Position numbers and translations under genes: made by a program
Source of the DNA: Prevotellaceae bacterium
Lineage (GTDB): Bacteria; Bacteroidota; Bacteroidia; Bacteroidales; Bacteroidaceae
Assembly (NCBI GenBank): GCA_031262265.1
Contig: JAISIB010000047.1
Coordinates: 1-18,780, forward strand
Direction of reading: 5' to 3'
DNA length: 18,780 nt
Part shown: piece by piece, positions 1 to 8,018 of the stretch
Layout: every line of letters begins with the position of its first letter
Position numbering within the stretch: the stretch's first letter is position 1
The notes under the pieces: model-generated
Database searches by the model: none
Seen by the model: only the letters and a program-made list of their open reading frames with translations
What the model was told of the DNA's origin: nothing

Positions 1-1
1 C

Positions 2-565
2 TTAACAATCCATATTTGGCCGAAAAATTGGAGTTGGATACGCGCAATGAATCCGGATGCTTTGAAACGAATGATGGAAAACGGCGGGCCGACGATGTAC
101 GGGCAGCCGGCAGGAAGAGGCAACCGTCCTGCGATGCCTGCATTGAATATTGATAGTATGAGCAACGTGGCCGTGCAGGTAGATAACGCGATTGCTAAAA
201 CGAAAGACTATATTGACGCCCATTTGACGGTAGCGCGTGCACTGAACAAACCTATGGTTATTTCCGAGTTCGGCTATCCGCGCGATCATCATCGTTATGA
301 TTTGGACGATACGACTGCCGGACGTGACGCTTACTATGGATACGTTTTCGAACGCTTAGTGGATTCGTATGATGCAAAAGACAACTTGGCCGGATGTAAC
401 TTCTGGGCATGGGGAGGTACGGGACGCGCTTCACATCTCTTCTGGCAGCCGTGGGATGATTACTTGGGAGATCCGTCACAAGAGGAACAAGGACTGAACG
501 CCGTGTTTGATACTGACACAACTTTGGGTGTAATCAAATCATTTGAGGCGCAATTGCATGAGTAG
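2..565 (+). CDS. GH5-type endo-1,4-beta-mannanase, 3' part
   Basis: Only the last 187 codons are in the window; the frame is open through the left edge, so the ATG at 47 is internal and not the start. Before that ATG the frame reads HIWPKNWSWI, a motif I know from GH5 (subfamily 7-like) beta-mannanases. The stretch KPMVISEFGYPRD carries a Glu (codon 266-268) in the place of the GH5 catalytic nucleophile at the end of strand beta-7, and FWAWGGTGR follows as the usual beta-8 segment. Such enzymes cut internal beta-1,4-mannosidic bonds of mannan, glucomannan or galactomannan and are normally exported in Bacteroidota; the signal peptide would lie outside the window. The exact substrate is inferred, not shown. 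The stop codon overlaps the start of the cytochrome biogenesis gene that follows (ATGAGTAG), so the two are probably cotranscribed and translationally coupled, although their functions look unrelated. Confidence 0.85.
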   Translation, partial: LTIHIWPKNWSWIRAMNPDALKRMMENGGPTMYGQPAGRGNRPAMPALNIDSMSNVAVQVDNAIAKTKDYIDAHLTVARALNKPMVISEFGYPRDHHRYDLDDTTAGRDAYYGYVFERLVDSYDAKDNLAGCNFWAWGGTGRASHLFWQPWDDYLGDPSQEEQGLNAVFDTDTTLGVIKSFEAQLHE

Positions 566-1730
566 ACGGTCGCTTCTGCGAACCATTTCCATACGTCGTT
601 GGTGGCCGACGGTAGCGTTTGGCGGTATGGCGGTTATGGGCATTGTGTTGGCGGTGGCTACGGTAATAGAGAAAGTCGGAGGGCGGGAAACCGTCCTCCG
701 AACTGTCTATCACTCCCATTGGTTTGTTGCTTTGTGGGTTTTGTGGGTTGTCGGTGCGGGTAGTTATCTCCTATTTGTCGCTCGATTATATCGCAGACCG
801 GCCGTTTTCTTGCTTCATCTGGCTTTGTGGCTTATTTTAGTAGGCGCATTTGTTACGTTTCTATTTGGGGAGCGTTCGTATATACACCTGCGTATCGGTT
901 TGCCGCAGCAGATGATTGTAGGTGAAACGGATGGGCTTCCCCGTTCTTTGCCGTTTCCGGTCACGCTTGTTGCATTTGAGACAATCAGACACTCGCATTC
1001 CGATCTACCCGCTGATTATGTGAGCCGGATTCAAATAGACGGGCAGTTGCACCGCGTTGCAACGAATCAGATCAGTACGTATCGTCATTATCGCTTCTGT
1101 CAATATGCAAATGACCCCGACGAACAGGGCATTACACTGCTTGTCTCGCGCGATCCTTGGGGGATTGGAATTACGTACGGTGCTTATTTATTGTTGGCAC
1201 TTTCGATGTTATATTTGTTAGGTAGGCGTATCGGATGGCGGGAAATGCTGCTTCTGTTCATCACAGTAGTTGCGGTTGGTTTTTATATCTCGCGTATCAA
1301 TCCCATGACGCCCGTATTGCGCACACCCTTCTTGGCGGTTCATGTTTCGCTCATTATGGTTGCCTATTTGTTGTTGCTTATCATCACTGTCGGCTCGGTC
1401 GTGGCCTGTTTCTCCGATAAATGGCGCATTCCGCTCTATCGTTGGAACAAGCACCTGCTTTATCCGGCCATTTTCTTGCTGATGGCGGGTATTTTTGTGG
1501 GTGCCGTATGGGCAAATGTCTCGTGGGGACGCTATTGGGGATGGGACGCCAAAGAAACATGGGCGTTGATCACGCTTTTTGTCTATGCGTTTCCGCTACA
1601 CGGTGCTTCGTTGTCATGTTTCTCGCGCCCGTCTTTTTTTCATCGCTATTGCGTATGGGCGTTTCTGGCGGTCTTAATGACTTCGCTGGGCGTTACTTTC
1701 CTGTTAGGTGGGTTACATAGCTATGTGTGA
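558..1730 (+). CDS. ccsA: Cytochrome c biogenesis protein, compact ResB-like/CcsA-like membrane protein
   Basis: This 390-residue integral membrane protein fits the system II cytochrome c maturation factor that carries haem across the membrane to apocytochrome c. The C-terminal half is the CcsA/CcmC-type haem handling domain: PVLRTPFLAVHVSLIM with a candidate haem ligand His262, the tryptophan-rich WGRYWGWDAKETW segment at 323-335 (the WWD motif), and a final GGLHSYV with His387. The N-terminal 220 residues hold three hydrophobic helices and a periplasmic segment ending in a ResB-like pattern (YRFCQYANDPDEQGITLLVSRDP), so this appears to be a short ResB-CcsA fusion. I chose the ATG at 558; an in-frame TTG at 543 is possible, but the ATG gives a normal start overlapping the upstream stop by 8 nt. 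In other Bacteroidota such genes sit beside nrfHA nitrite reductase; no cytochrome gene is visible here. The mannanase gene upstream is an odd partner. Confidence 0.85.
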   Translation: MSRRSLLRTISIRRWWPTVAFGGMAVMGIVLAVATVIEKVGGRETVLRTVYHSHWFVALWVLWVVGAGSYLLFVARLYRRPAVFLLHLALWLILVGAFVTFLFGERSYIHLRIGLPQQMIVGETDGLPRSLPFPVTLVAFETIRHSHSDLPADYVSRIQIDGQLHRVATNQISTYRHYRFCQYANDPDEQGITLLVSRDPWGIGITYGAYLLLALSMLYLLGRRIGWREMLLLFITVVAVGFYISRINPMTPVLRTPFLAVHVSLIMVAYLLLLIITVGSVVACFSDKWRIPLYRWNKHLLYPAIFLLMAGIFVGAVWANVSWGRYWGWDAKETWALITLFVYAFPLHGASLSCFSRPSFFHRYCVWAFLAVLMTSLGVTFLLGGLHSYV

Positions 1731-1739
1731 TATAAAAAG

Positions 1740-1780
1740 AGAAGCATCAAAATGGCCGTTATTCCATTTGGATGCTTTCT
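1740..1780 (-). terminator. Hairpin terminator of the tRNA, possibly bidirectional
   Basis: AGAAGCATC (1740-1748) pairs with GATGCTTTCT (1771-1780, one bulged T), and inside it AAATGG pairs with CCATTT around a CCGTTATT loop. Read on the - strand the stem is followed by CTTTTTATA, which suits termination of the initiator tRNA transcript. On the + strand it lies 9 nt after the ccsA stop but has only a weak T-rich tail, so it may also serve that gene less efficiently. Confidence 0.7.
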
Positions 1781-1786
1781 GTTTAG

Positions 1787-1858
<72 letters not shown>

Positions 1859-1883
1859 ATGTGTTTTGTTCGTTTAACGGCTG

Positions 1884-1913
1884 CAAAGGTACGGCATTTT
1901 CATAAATATGCAA
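1884..1913 (-). promoter_or_regulatory. Bacteroidota-type promoter of the initiator tRNA
   Basis: On the - strand TTG (1913-1911) and TACCTTTG (1891-1884) are separated by 19 nt, matching the -33/-7 architecture (TTG, TAnnTTTG) of the primary sigma factor of Bacteroidota. It lies 25 bp upstream of the mature tRNA 5' end, with no other gene between. Confidence 0.8.
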
Positions 1914-1983
1914 GTACTTTCCTCTTATTTATTACTAACAAAGTTAATCAAGCGTGAAATCGCCGTATAATAGTTTCCTATCC

Positions 1984-2059
1984 GACTCGCTTATTGAAAT
2001 TAGATACGAGGATATTTCAATATCTGACTCGCTAAATTCAATGACTAAGCGAGTTTTTT
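1984..2059 (+). repeat. Repeated GACTCGCT units around a hairpin, with a shared complementary arm
   Basis: GACTCGCT occurs at 1984-1991 and again at 2026-2033. Between them TATTGAAAT (1992-2000) pairs perfectly with ATTTCAATA (2014-2022) around a 13-nt loop. The downstream AAGCGAGT (2047-2054) is complementary to both copies, so the RNA could form either a long-range helix with the first copy or a local hairpin with the second. The layout resembles an attenuator with mutually exclusive folds, but no leader peptide or known riboswitch motif is visible. Confidence 0.5.
2027..2059 (+). terminator. Possible intrinsic terminator or attenuator upstream of the GH9 gene
   Basis: ACTCGCT (2027-2033) pairs with AGCGAGT (2048-2054) over a 14-nt loop, followed immediately by a run of six T (2054-2059). 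The stem is short and the loop long, so efficiency is uncertain. It lies about 155 nt before the GH9 start; no + strand gene begins between ccsA and this point, so any RNA it stops is either ccsA read-through or a leader RNA. Confidence 0.4.
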
Positions 2060-2214
2060 AGGCGCATAAGAGTGTTAAATATACCACGAAAGGAGAAAAA
2101 GTATCATAAATGTTTCATTTTTATGTGGGAAACTAAAAAAAAAGTCTTTATCGGCTGTGAGAATTATTTTTTTGAGTACTTTTATCCCGTAAAACCATAC
2201 AAAATTATAATGCT

Positions 2215-4746
2215 ATGAGGAAGATTTTAGTATTAGCACTGAGTGTATGCGGATTGCTGATTTCAACAAGCACCGTTTATTCACAACAATTTAAGTTAAA
2301 CTCGTCCGGTTATTTCCAGGACAGGGGAGTTGATGTAATGGCCTTTGCGGATATTTATCCCGAAGGGCACCAAGGTGGCGTCGCGCTTATTATGCACGGA
2401 CACCGCGTGGGAACAAATGGCGATTTGCGCTTCGAGCCTACGCCGGGGCAGTGGCAACCGTTGCCGAAACAGAAGAATCGGGTTGCTGATGAAGCCACAA
2501 ATACGATTAAGGCGTATATGGCGTATCCGGATTCGAGTAAGCACTTGACAGGATTTAATCCGATGATTTATCCGGATTTAGTCTTGAACTACGAAGTGAC
2601 CGTGAAAGGCGTCGGAAATAGTATCGTCGTGACAGTAGACTTGGACAGACCGATTCCGCAAGAGTTCGTAGGTAAAATGGGGTTCAATTTCGAGTTGTTC
2701 CCGGGTTGGTTGTTCGGCAAATCATGGATTATGGACGGACAAACGGGTATTTTCCCGCAACAACCCAATGGACCGACGTTGGCACAAGAGCCTAACATCA
2801 ACCACTCGACGAAGATGGAATTCAATGCGCGCGGTAAAGCCAGTGCCGAACATTTGGTAGGCAAAGGTTATAGCCCGATCGTGGCAGATGACATCGTGTC
2901 CGAACCGTATGCTATCGGTAAGAAATTTACCGTACAGCCCGAAGATCCGTACTACCGCTTTACGATTGAAACGAAAGGCACGGATCTGAAATTGTATGAC
3001 GGTCGTATGAACCACAACAACGGTTGGTTCGTCGTTCGCAGCGAAGTGCCTGCCGGCAAAACCAAAGGTGCTATCGAATGGGTAATTACTCCGAACGTTG
3101 TCGACAGTTGGCTTTATCAGCCGGTCGTACAAACTTCGCAGATCGGTTATCATCCCAATCAGCCGAAAGTAGCTATTATTGAGTTGGACAATCGTGATAC
3201 GAAAGTTGCGAAGCCTGCTCTATATAAAATCGGTGAAAATGGCGAAGAGCTGGCATTTACGGCAGACGCTCAGTCATGGGGCAAATTCTTGCGCTATAAC
3301 TACTTGAAATTTGATTTCACCTCCGTCAAAGGAGAAGGTTTGTACAAGGTAAAATACGCTGATTCCGAATCGTCGGTATTCCGCATTGCTAAAAATGTCT
3401 ATGACCGCGGTGTTTGGCAGCCGGTGTTGGAATATTTCTTGCCGGTACAAATGTGCCACATGCGTGTCAACGAAAAATATCGGGTTTGGCACGACGCTTG
3501 CCATATGGACGATGCATTGATGGCACCAACGGATTTCAACCATATCGACGGATATGCGCAAGGATCTTCGACGCTTACGCACTATCACTCGGGAGATCAT
3601 GTTCCGGGTATCAATATAGGTGGATGGCACGACGCAGGTGATTTTGATTTGCGCGTAGAATCTCAAGCCGGTGAATCCTATATATTGGCGATGGCATACG
3701 AATCGTTCAACGTGAATTACGATGCGACGGATATTAACCAGATTACACGTATTACGGAAATTCATCAACCGGATGGGAAAGCGGATATGTTGCAACAGGT
3801 AGAAAACGGTATGCTTTCCGTAGTTGGCTCTTATCGTGCGTTAGGACGTCTGTATAGAGGAATTATTTGTAACGGTCTGCGTCAATACGCCATGTTGGGC
3901 GATGCTTCGGCGATGACGGACAATCTAATCGGCAACGATGACGACCGTTGGGTGTTCACGGAAAATAACCCTGGCCGCGAGTTAAGTACGGCTGCTGCAA
4001 TGGCTGCTTCTGCACGGGTATTGAGAGGATTTAACGACACGTTGAGTACGCAAGCTTTGGAAGCTGCCCGTATGATTTTCGCACAATATAGAGACCAAAA
4101 CAATATGCGCTTGGTAGGCGGTTTGATACAAGCTGCTGCGGAGCTTTATCTGGCTACGAGCGAAGATCAATATAAGAACTACCTGTTAGACAATACCGAA
4201 TACATAGGTAATGCAGCATCACGCGTAGGTTGGTATTTGGGTCGTGTGGATAAGAAATTGGGCAATAAGAAGTTTACGGAAACTCTGCGTAAAGGTTTAG
4301 TTACGTTCAGTGAACAAGTAAATAGACAAGGTGCCGAAACGCCTTACGGAGTTCCTTATCGTCCGAGTATTTGGGGCGCAGGATGGGATATTCAGTCATT
4401 CGGCTACCGCCACTATTTCTTACATAAATCATATCCCGACATATTTAGTGCGGACATAGTGTACAACGCCTTGAACTTTATCCTCGGATGCCATCCCGGT
4501 CTCAATACGTCCTCATTTGCTTCGGGCGTCGGAGCAGTTTCCGCTACGGTTGGATACGGACTGAATCGCGCTGACTGGTCGTATATCCCCGGTGGCGTAG
4601 TTTCGGGTACGGCGTTAATACGTCCGGACTTCCCTGAACTATTGGTATTCCCATTCTTGTGGCAACAAGTGGAATATGTATTAGGTGGCGGTTCGTCGCA
4701 CTACATGTTCCTCGTATTGGCAGCTCAACAGTTGCTAAATGAATAA
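2215..4746 (+). CDS. Exported glycoside hydrolase family 9 (cellulase-like) protein
   Basis: An 843-residue protein with a type I signal peptide (MRKILVLALSVCGLLISTST, likely cut after Ser23). Residues about 25-300 are a beta-rich N-terminal region I do not recognise. Residues about 303-395 match the Ig-like domain that precedes the catalytic domain in many GH9 enzymes (QTSQIGYHPNQPKVAI). The (alpha/alpha)6 catalytic domain follows, with GGWHDAGDFD at 469-478: Asp473 and Asp476 occupy the positions that activate the water and act as base in GH9. Near the C-terminus WQQVEYVLGGGSSHY places Glu820 as the probable general acid; the classical C-terminal motifs of endoglucanases are altered (NFILGCHPGLNTSSF). 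GH9 enzymes cut beta-1,4-glucan chains; with a mannanase and a cellobiose 2-epimerase nearby, a glucomannan-type substrate is plausible but inferred. First gene of a three-gene operon, 28 nt before the next. Confidence 0.85.
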   Translation: MRKILVLALSVCGLLISTSTVYSQQFKLNSSGYFQDRGVDVMAFADIYPEGHQGGVALIMHGHRVGTNGDLRFEPTPGQWQPLPKQKNRVADEATNTIKAYMAYPDSSKHLTGFNPMIYPDLVLNYEVTVKGVGNSIVVTVDLDRPIPQEFVGKMGFNFELFPGWLFGKSWIMDGQTGIFPQQPNGPTLAQEPNINHSTKMEFNARGKASAEHLVGKGYSPIVADDIVSEPYAIGKKFTVQPEDPYYRFTIETKGTDLKLYDGRMNHNNGWFVVRSEVPAGKTKGAIEWVITPNVVDSWLYQPVVQTSQIGYHPNQPKVAIIELDNRDTKVAKPALYKIGENGEELAFTADAQSWGKFLRYNYLKFDFTSVKGEGLYKVKYADSESSVFRIAKNVYDRGVWQPVLEYFLPVQMCHMRVNEKYRVWHDACHMDDALMAPTDFNHIDGYAQGSSTLTHYHSGDHVPGINIGGWHDAGDFDLRVESQAGESYILAMAYESFNVNYDATDINQITRITEIHQPDGKADMLQQVENGMLSVVGSYRALGRLYRGIICNGLRQYAMLGDASAMTDNLIGNDDDRWVFTENNPGRELSTAAAMAASARVLRGFNDTLSTQALEAARMIFAQYRDQNNMRLVGGLIQAAAELYLATSEDQYKNYLLDNTEYIGNAASRVGWYLGRVDKKLGNKKFTETLRKGLVTFSEQVNRQGAETPYGVPYRPSIWGAGWDIQSFGYRHYFLHKSYPDIFSADIVYNALNFILGCHPGLNTSSFASGVGAVSATVGYGLNRADWSYIPGGVVSGTALIRPDFPELLVFPFLWQQVEYVLGGGSSHYMFLVLAAQQLLNE

Positions 4747-4774
4747 TGGGTCGAGATAATTTCAGGACAGAACC

Positions 4775-6016
4775 ATGAAACAAAAAGTGTTACTTATTTC
4801 TTTGCTCTGGATAGGGGTTGCCGCGTGTAGCGGCAACCTTTCTCCGGACGAGAAAGTAGTACAACAGATAAAGAAAGAAATTGTTGCCGACTTGACAACG
4901 AATATTCTCCCGTTCTGGGCAACTAAGTCTGTTGATCCTGCGGGTGGTTTTTACGGGACACTGGATAAAACCGGTACGCCTGTTCCCGATGCACCCAAGG
5001 GAGGTATCTTAAACGCTCGTCTACTGTGGACATTTTCCACTGCTTATAGGATGTTGGGAGATGAACAGTATAAAACATTGGCCGACCGCGCGCAACGTTA
5101 TTTTATTGACCATTTCATTGATAGAGAGTACGGCGGTACCTACATGTTACTGAATGCGGACGGAACGCCACGCGATTCCAGCAAATCCACCTACCAGAAT
5201 TCGTTTGCCATTTATGGACTTTCGGAACACTATCGGGCGACGGGCAATCAGGAGAGTTTGGACGCGGCGATTTCTGTCTATAAGGCATTGGTAGCACATT
5301 CTTACGAACCGGAATACAAAGGCTTTTTGGAAGTTTTTACGCGTGACTGGCAGCTGTCCGGCAACCGCGTTATGAAAACGATGAACACGAATTTGCATGT
5401 GCTCGAAGCATTAACTAATCTTTATCGGGTTTGGCAAGATGCGGGGTTAAAGGAGATGTTGCTACAAGAAATAGACGTTATGTCGAACAAGGTGTTGGAT
5501 CGTAAAACATGGCACGAGAATCTTTATCTTACGAAAGATTGGCAGAATACGATGAATATAGATTCGTATGGACATGATATAGAGTTTTCGTGGTTATTGG
5601 TAGAGGCGGCAGAAGTAGCAGGCGATGAAGCAGTATTGGCTGACTGTAAAAAGGTAGCGGTCGAAGTAGCCAATGTACCGTTGCAACAAGGATACAATGC
5701 CGAAGGCGGGATGATCTATGAAAAATCTCCGAGGGAGTTGGATGAACATTTGCAGTGGTGGCCGCAGGCGGAAAGTGTCGTAGGACAATTGAATGCCTGG
5801 CAAATTAGTGGAGATAAGAAATATTTGGATGCGGCTGTGCGCTCGTGGGAATATATCAAGAAATACTTCATTGATAGGCAATACGGCGAATGGTATCAAG
5901 ATTTACATCCGGATGGAAAGCCTTACGAAAAAGAAGTAAAGGCCGACCAATGGCGTTGTCCGTATCATAATTCCCGCATGGGCTTTGAGGTGATGACCAG
6001 ATTCCCGAAACTTTAA
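4775..6016 (+). CDS. Cellobiose 2-epimerase (AGE family), predicted lipoprotein
   Basis: A 413-residue member of the N-acylglucosamine 2-epimerase superfamily, closest in motifs to cellobiose 2-epimerase, which interconverts the reducing-end glucose and mannose of beta-1,4-linked disaccharides (cellobiose to 4-O-glucosyl-mannose, mannobiose to mannosyl-glucose). Conserved (alpha/alpha)6-barrel signatures are NTNLHVLEA (His208), YGHDIEFSW (His267, Glu270), WWPQAESVVG and CPYHNSRMGFE (His398). From memory, the spacing of these residues equals that of the catalytic His/Glu set of the characterised Rhodothermus enzyme, shifted by 8. The N-terminus is a lipoprotein signal with lipobox GVAAC (Cys18), so the enzyme should be anchored outside the cytoplasm, unlike the usual cytoplasmic epimerases. 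It lies between a GH9 gene and an unknown exported protein gene (28 and 32 nt gaps), fitting a role in converting released oligosaccharides before uptake. Confidence 0.88.
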   Translation: MKQKVLLISLLWIGVAACSGNLSPDEKVVQQIKKEIVADLTTNILPFWATKSVDPAGGFYGTLDKTGTPVPDAPKGGILNARLLWTFSTAYRMLGDEQYKTLADRAQRYFIDHFIDREYGGTYMLLNADGTPRDSSKSTYQNSFAIYGLSEHYRATGNQESLDAAISVYKALVAHSYEPEYKGFLEVFTRDWQLSGNRVMKTMNTNLHVLEALTNLYRVWQDAGLKEMLLQEIDVMSNKVLDRKTWHENLYLTKDWQNTMNIDSYGHDIEFSWLLVEAAEVAGDEAVLADCKKVAVEVANVPLQQGYNAEGGMIYEKSPRELDEHLQWWPQAESVVGQLNAWQISGDKKYLDAAVRSWEYIKKYFIDRQYGEWYQDLHPDGKPYEKEVKADQWRCPYHNSRMGFEVMTRFPKL

Positions 6017-6048
6017 ATAGAAGCAATTAATCATTTAATCAAATAGTT

Positions 6049-7926
6049 ATGAAACGCTCATTTTTATTATTGGTATGCCTCTTTGCAGCAGGCATCGCAT
6101 TGCAAGCCGGTCATTACAAAGGCTTCAAAGTATCTATTTACACACGTGCGTATGAGGTGGAGAAAATGAAAGACCTGCATTGGCTGGACTCTACGTGGAA
6201 TATTATTTCCGCCCAGTTACAAGTGGATAAAATCTACTTGGAAACTCACCGTGACCTGCTTATTGTGCCATCCGCAACGTTGGAACAAGCAAAAAAATTC
6301 TTTCTCGACAAAGGCATCGAAGTAGGTGGAGGAATTACCTACACCATTGATGAATCAAACAGCTTTGAAACGTTCTGCTATTCCGACCCCGAGCATCGCA
6401 AGAAGGTACAGGAAATAGCCGAGCATACCGCCAAACACTTTGACGACTTTATTTTGGACGATTTCTTCTTTACCAGTTGTAAATCCGATATTGAAATCAA
6501 AACAAAAGGTACGAAGAGCTGGACGGAATATCGGACGCAACTGATGACCGAAGCTGCACAAAACTTGGTAATTAAGCCGTCGAAGAAGGTAAACCCTAAA
6601 GTTAAAGTCATTATCAAGTATCCGAACTGGTACGACCACTTCCAAGGATTGGGTTTCAATCTGGAAACGGGTCCGCAGATATTTGATGGCGTTTGGTCGG
6701 GAACGGAAACGCGCGATCCCTCAGGAGCGCAGCACTTGCAAAATTATTTAAGTTATAATATCATCACTTACTTTGATAATTTGCGACCCGGACACAACTA
6801 CGGCGGTTGGGTCGACAGTGGCGGATCAGGTATGGGAATGGACCGTTATGCTGAACAACTTTGGCTGACGTTCTTCGGAAAAGCGCCGGAGATTGCGCTT
6901 TTTGCATACAATCAGTTGATTGGCACAGCTTTGCGCCCCGAAGTACACCGTACTAAGTGGCAAGGACAAGGAACGAGCTTCGATTATGATGAAATGATGA
7001 AGCCGGTCAATTATAGCGGTAAGCCTGTCGTTGGAACGACTATTGCACGCGTAGCCGACTATACGTTTAAGAAAATTAACGAGTTCATTTACAAACTCGG
7101 TAAGCCGGTCGGCATCAAATCGTACAAAGTATTCCATGCGGAAGGCGATGATTTCCTCCAAAATTACTTAGGTATGATCGGATTGCCAATGGATATGCAC
7201 CCGACCTTCCCTACGGATCAAAAAGTCGTACTATTAACTGAGCAGGCGAAAGGCGATCCTAATCTGGCTGCTAAGATTCGAACACAATTACAAAAGGGCG
7301 GCGATGTCGTTGTGACTAGCAGCCTTGTAAAAGCAGCACCCGACGTGATTGCGGAAATTGCGGAAATTCGTGTCAACGACTTGAAAGCCTTAGTAAATGA
7401 CTTTGGTAATTCGGGAAAGACCGATAAAGATATTCTGATCCCGCAAGTGCGCTACTATACGAACGATGCTTGGGAAACGGTGAGTGCCGGTCGTCCGCTG
7501 ACGAATGGCGTAAGTGGATACCCGATGCTGTTGCGCGCCAACTATTCAAAGGGCAACTTATATGTGATGACGATCCCCGAAGATTTCGGTAACTTGTACG
7601 ATTTGCCGCAAGGCGTGTTGAACGCATGGCGACAAGTGTTGAGCAAGGATTTGGACGTTCGTATTGATGCGCCGTCGAAAGTAAGCTTATTCTTGTACGA
7701 CAATGATACGTTTATCGTTGAGTCTTTCTTGGACGAGCCGGTTACTATTCAAGTTTGCGTAAAGGAAGGAACGAATCAAATTACTGATATGGTGAGCGGA
7801 GTGGTGCTTGAAAAACAAGCTTCGCCCTCCGGTATGGGACGTTTCCGTCGTTGGATGCCGGACGATAAGACGTCTGTGTTTACGGTGACGCTGATGCCAC
7901 ACTCCTATCGGGTATTTAGCAAATAG
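6049..7926 (+). CDS. Exported protein of unknown function, glycoside-hydrolase-like barrel
   Basis: A 625-residue protein with a type I signal peptide (cleavage probably after Ala20 in ALQA-GH). I do not recognise the family with certainty. Residues 24-330 look like a TIM barrel: strand-end segments such as IYLETHRD, GIEVGGGITY, FILDDFFFTS (134-143), VKVIIKYPNWYD (185-196), DGVWSGTETRD (213-223) and IALFAYNQ, with acidic residues (Asp137, Asp138, Glu220) where glycosidase catalytic residues often sit. Residues about 350-480 resemble a GATase-like/Rossmann region (SYKVFHAEGDDFLQNYL, QKGGDVVVTSSLVK) and the last 100 a beta-sandwich, an order seen in GH42- and GH164-type enzymes. That makes a glycosidase, possibly acting on mannosides, an inference only. 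Last gene of the GH9-epimerase operon, 32 nt after the epimerase, followed by a strong terminator. Confidence 0.65.
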   Translation: MKRSFLLLVCLFAAGIALQAGHYKGFKVSIYTRAYEVEKMKDLHWLDSTWNIISAQLQVDKIYLETHRDLLIVPSATLEQAKKFFLDKGIEVGGGITYTIDESNSFETFCYSDPEHRKKVQEIAEHTAKHFDDFILDDFFFTSCKSDIEIKTKGTKSWTEYRTQLMTEAAQNLVIKPSKKVNPKVKVIIKYPNWYDHFQGLGFNLETGPQIFDGVWSGTETRDPSGAQHLQNYLSYNIITYFDNLRPGHNYGGWVDSGGSGMGMDRYAEQLWLTFFGKAPEIALFAYNQLIGTALRPEVHRTKWQGQGTSFDYDEMMKPVNYSGKPVVGTTIARVADYTFKKINEFIYKLGKPVGIKSYKVFHAEGDDFLQNYLGMIGLPMDMHPTFPTDQKVVLLTEQAKGDPNLAAKIRTQLQKGGDVVVTSSLVKAAPDVIAEIAEIRVNDLKALVNDFGNSGKTDKDILIPQVRYYTNDAWETVSAGRPLTNGVSGYPMLLRANYSKGNLYVMTIPEDFGNLYDLPQGVLNAWRQVLSKDLDVRIDAPSKVSLFLYDNDTFIVESFLDEPVTIQVCVKEGTNQITDMVSGVVLEKQASPSGMGRFRRWMPDDKTSVFTVTLMPHSYRVFSK

Positions 7927-7948
7927 GATTTTTCTTTTATCATTTTAC

Positions 7949-7987
7949 AAAATGGCGTATTGTATGATTGCAGTACGCCATTTTTTT
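7949..7987 (+). terminator. Strong intrinsic terminator of the GH9-epimerase operon
   Basis: AAAATGGCGTA (7949-7959) pairs perfectly over 11 bp with TACGCCATTTT (7974-7984) around a 14-nt loop and ends in a run of seven T (7981-7987). It begins 22 nt after the stop codon of the preceding gene. Confidence 0.88.
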
Positions 7988-7996
7988 GTACCTTGC
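7968..7996 (+). promoter_or_regulatory. Probable promoter of the DUF362 gene, overlapping the terminator
   Basis: TTG at 7968-7970 lies 18 nt upstream of TACCTTGC (7989-7996), which is the Bacteroidota -7 element with one T missing (expected TACCTTTG). It would start transcription just before the ATG at 8019, giving a very short leader. It reuses the downstream half of the terminator hairpin as spacer. Confidence 0.5.
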
Positions 7997-8018
7997 GCCC
8001 AACAATAAATCAACTATT

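Larger units (their letters stand above)
1914..2214. other. Non-coding region upstream of the GH9 operon
   Basis: About 300 bp without a credible gene in either direction. The left half holds the repeat and hairpin structure at 1984-2059, described separately. The right half is very A/T-rich with runs of A (around 2137) and T (around 2167). The nearest match to a -7 element for the GH9 gene is TACTTTTA at 2177-2184, which lacks the final G and has no clear -33 TTG at the right distance; I regard it as a weak candidate. An 8-codon frame beginning at 2109 has no supporting signal. Confidence 0.5.

Noticed and set aside
543..557. TTG at 543 as start of ccsA
   Set aside because: The ATG at 558 is a stronger start, gives a normal overlap with the upstream stop and leaves no odd MRRNC extension.
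2722..3795. Long open frames on the - strand inside the GH9 gene (2722-3153 and 3274-3795)
   Set aside because: They lie opposite a gene with clear GH9 motifs, match no family I know, and have no promoter or upstream spacing of their own; they are by-products of the coding strand's codon bias.
7968..8018. Upstream ATG at 7968 as start of the DUF362 protein
   Set aside because: It would begin inside the terminator loop and translate the hairpin arm and promoter; the ATG at 8019 gives a conventional N-terminus.
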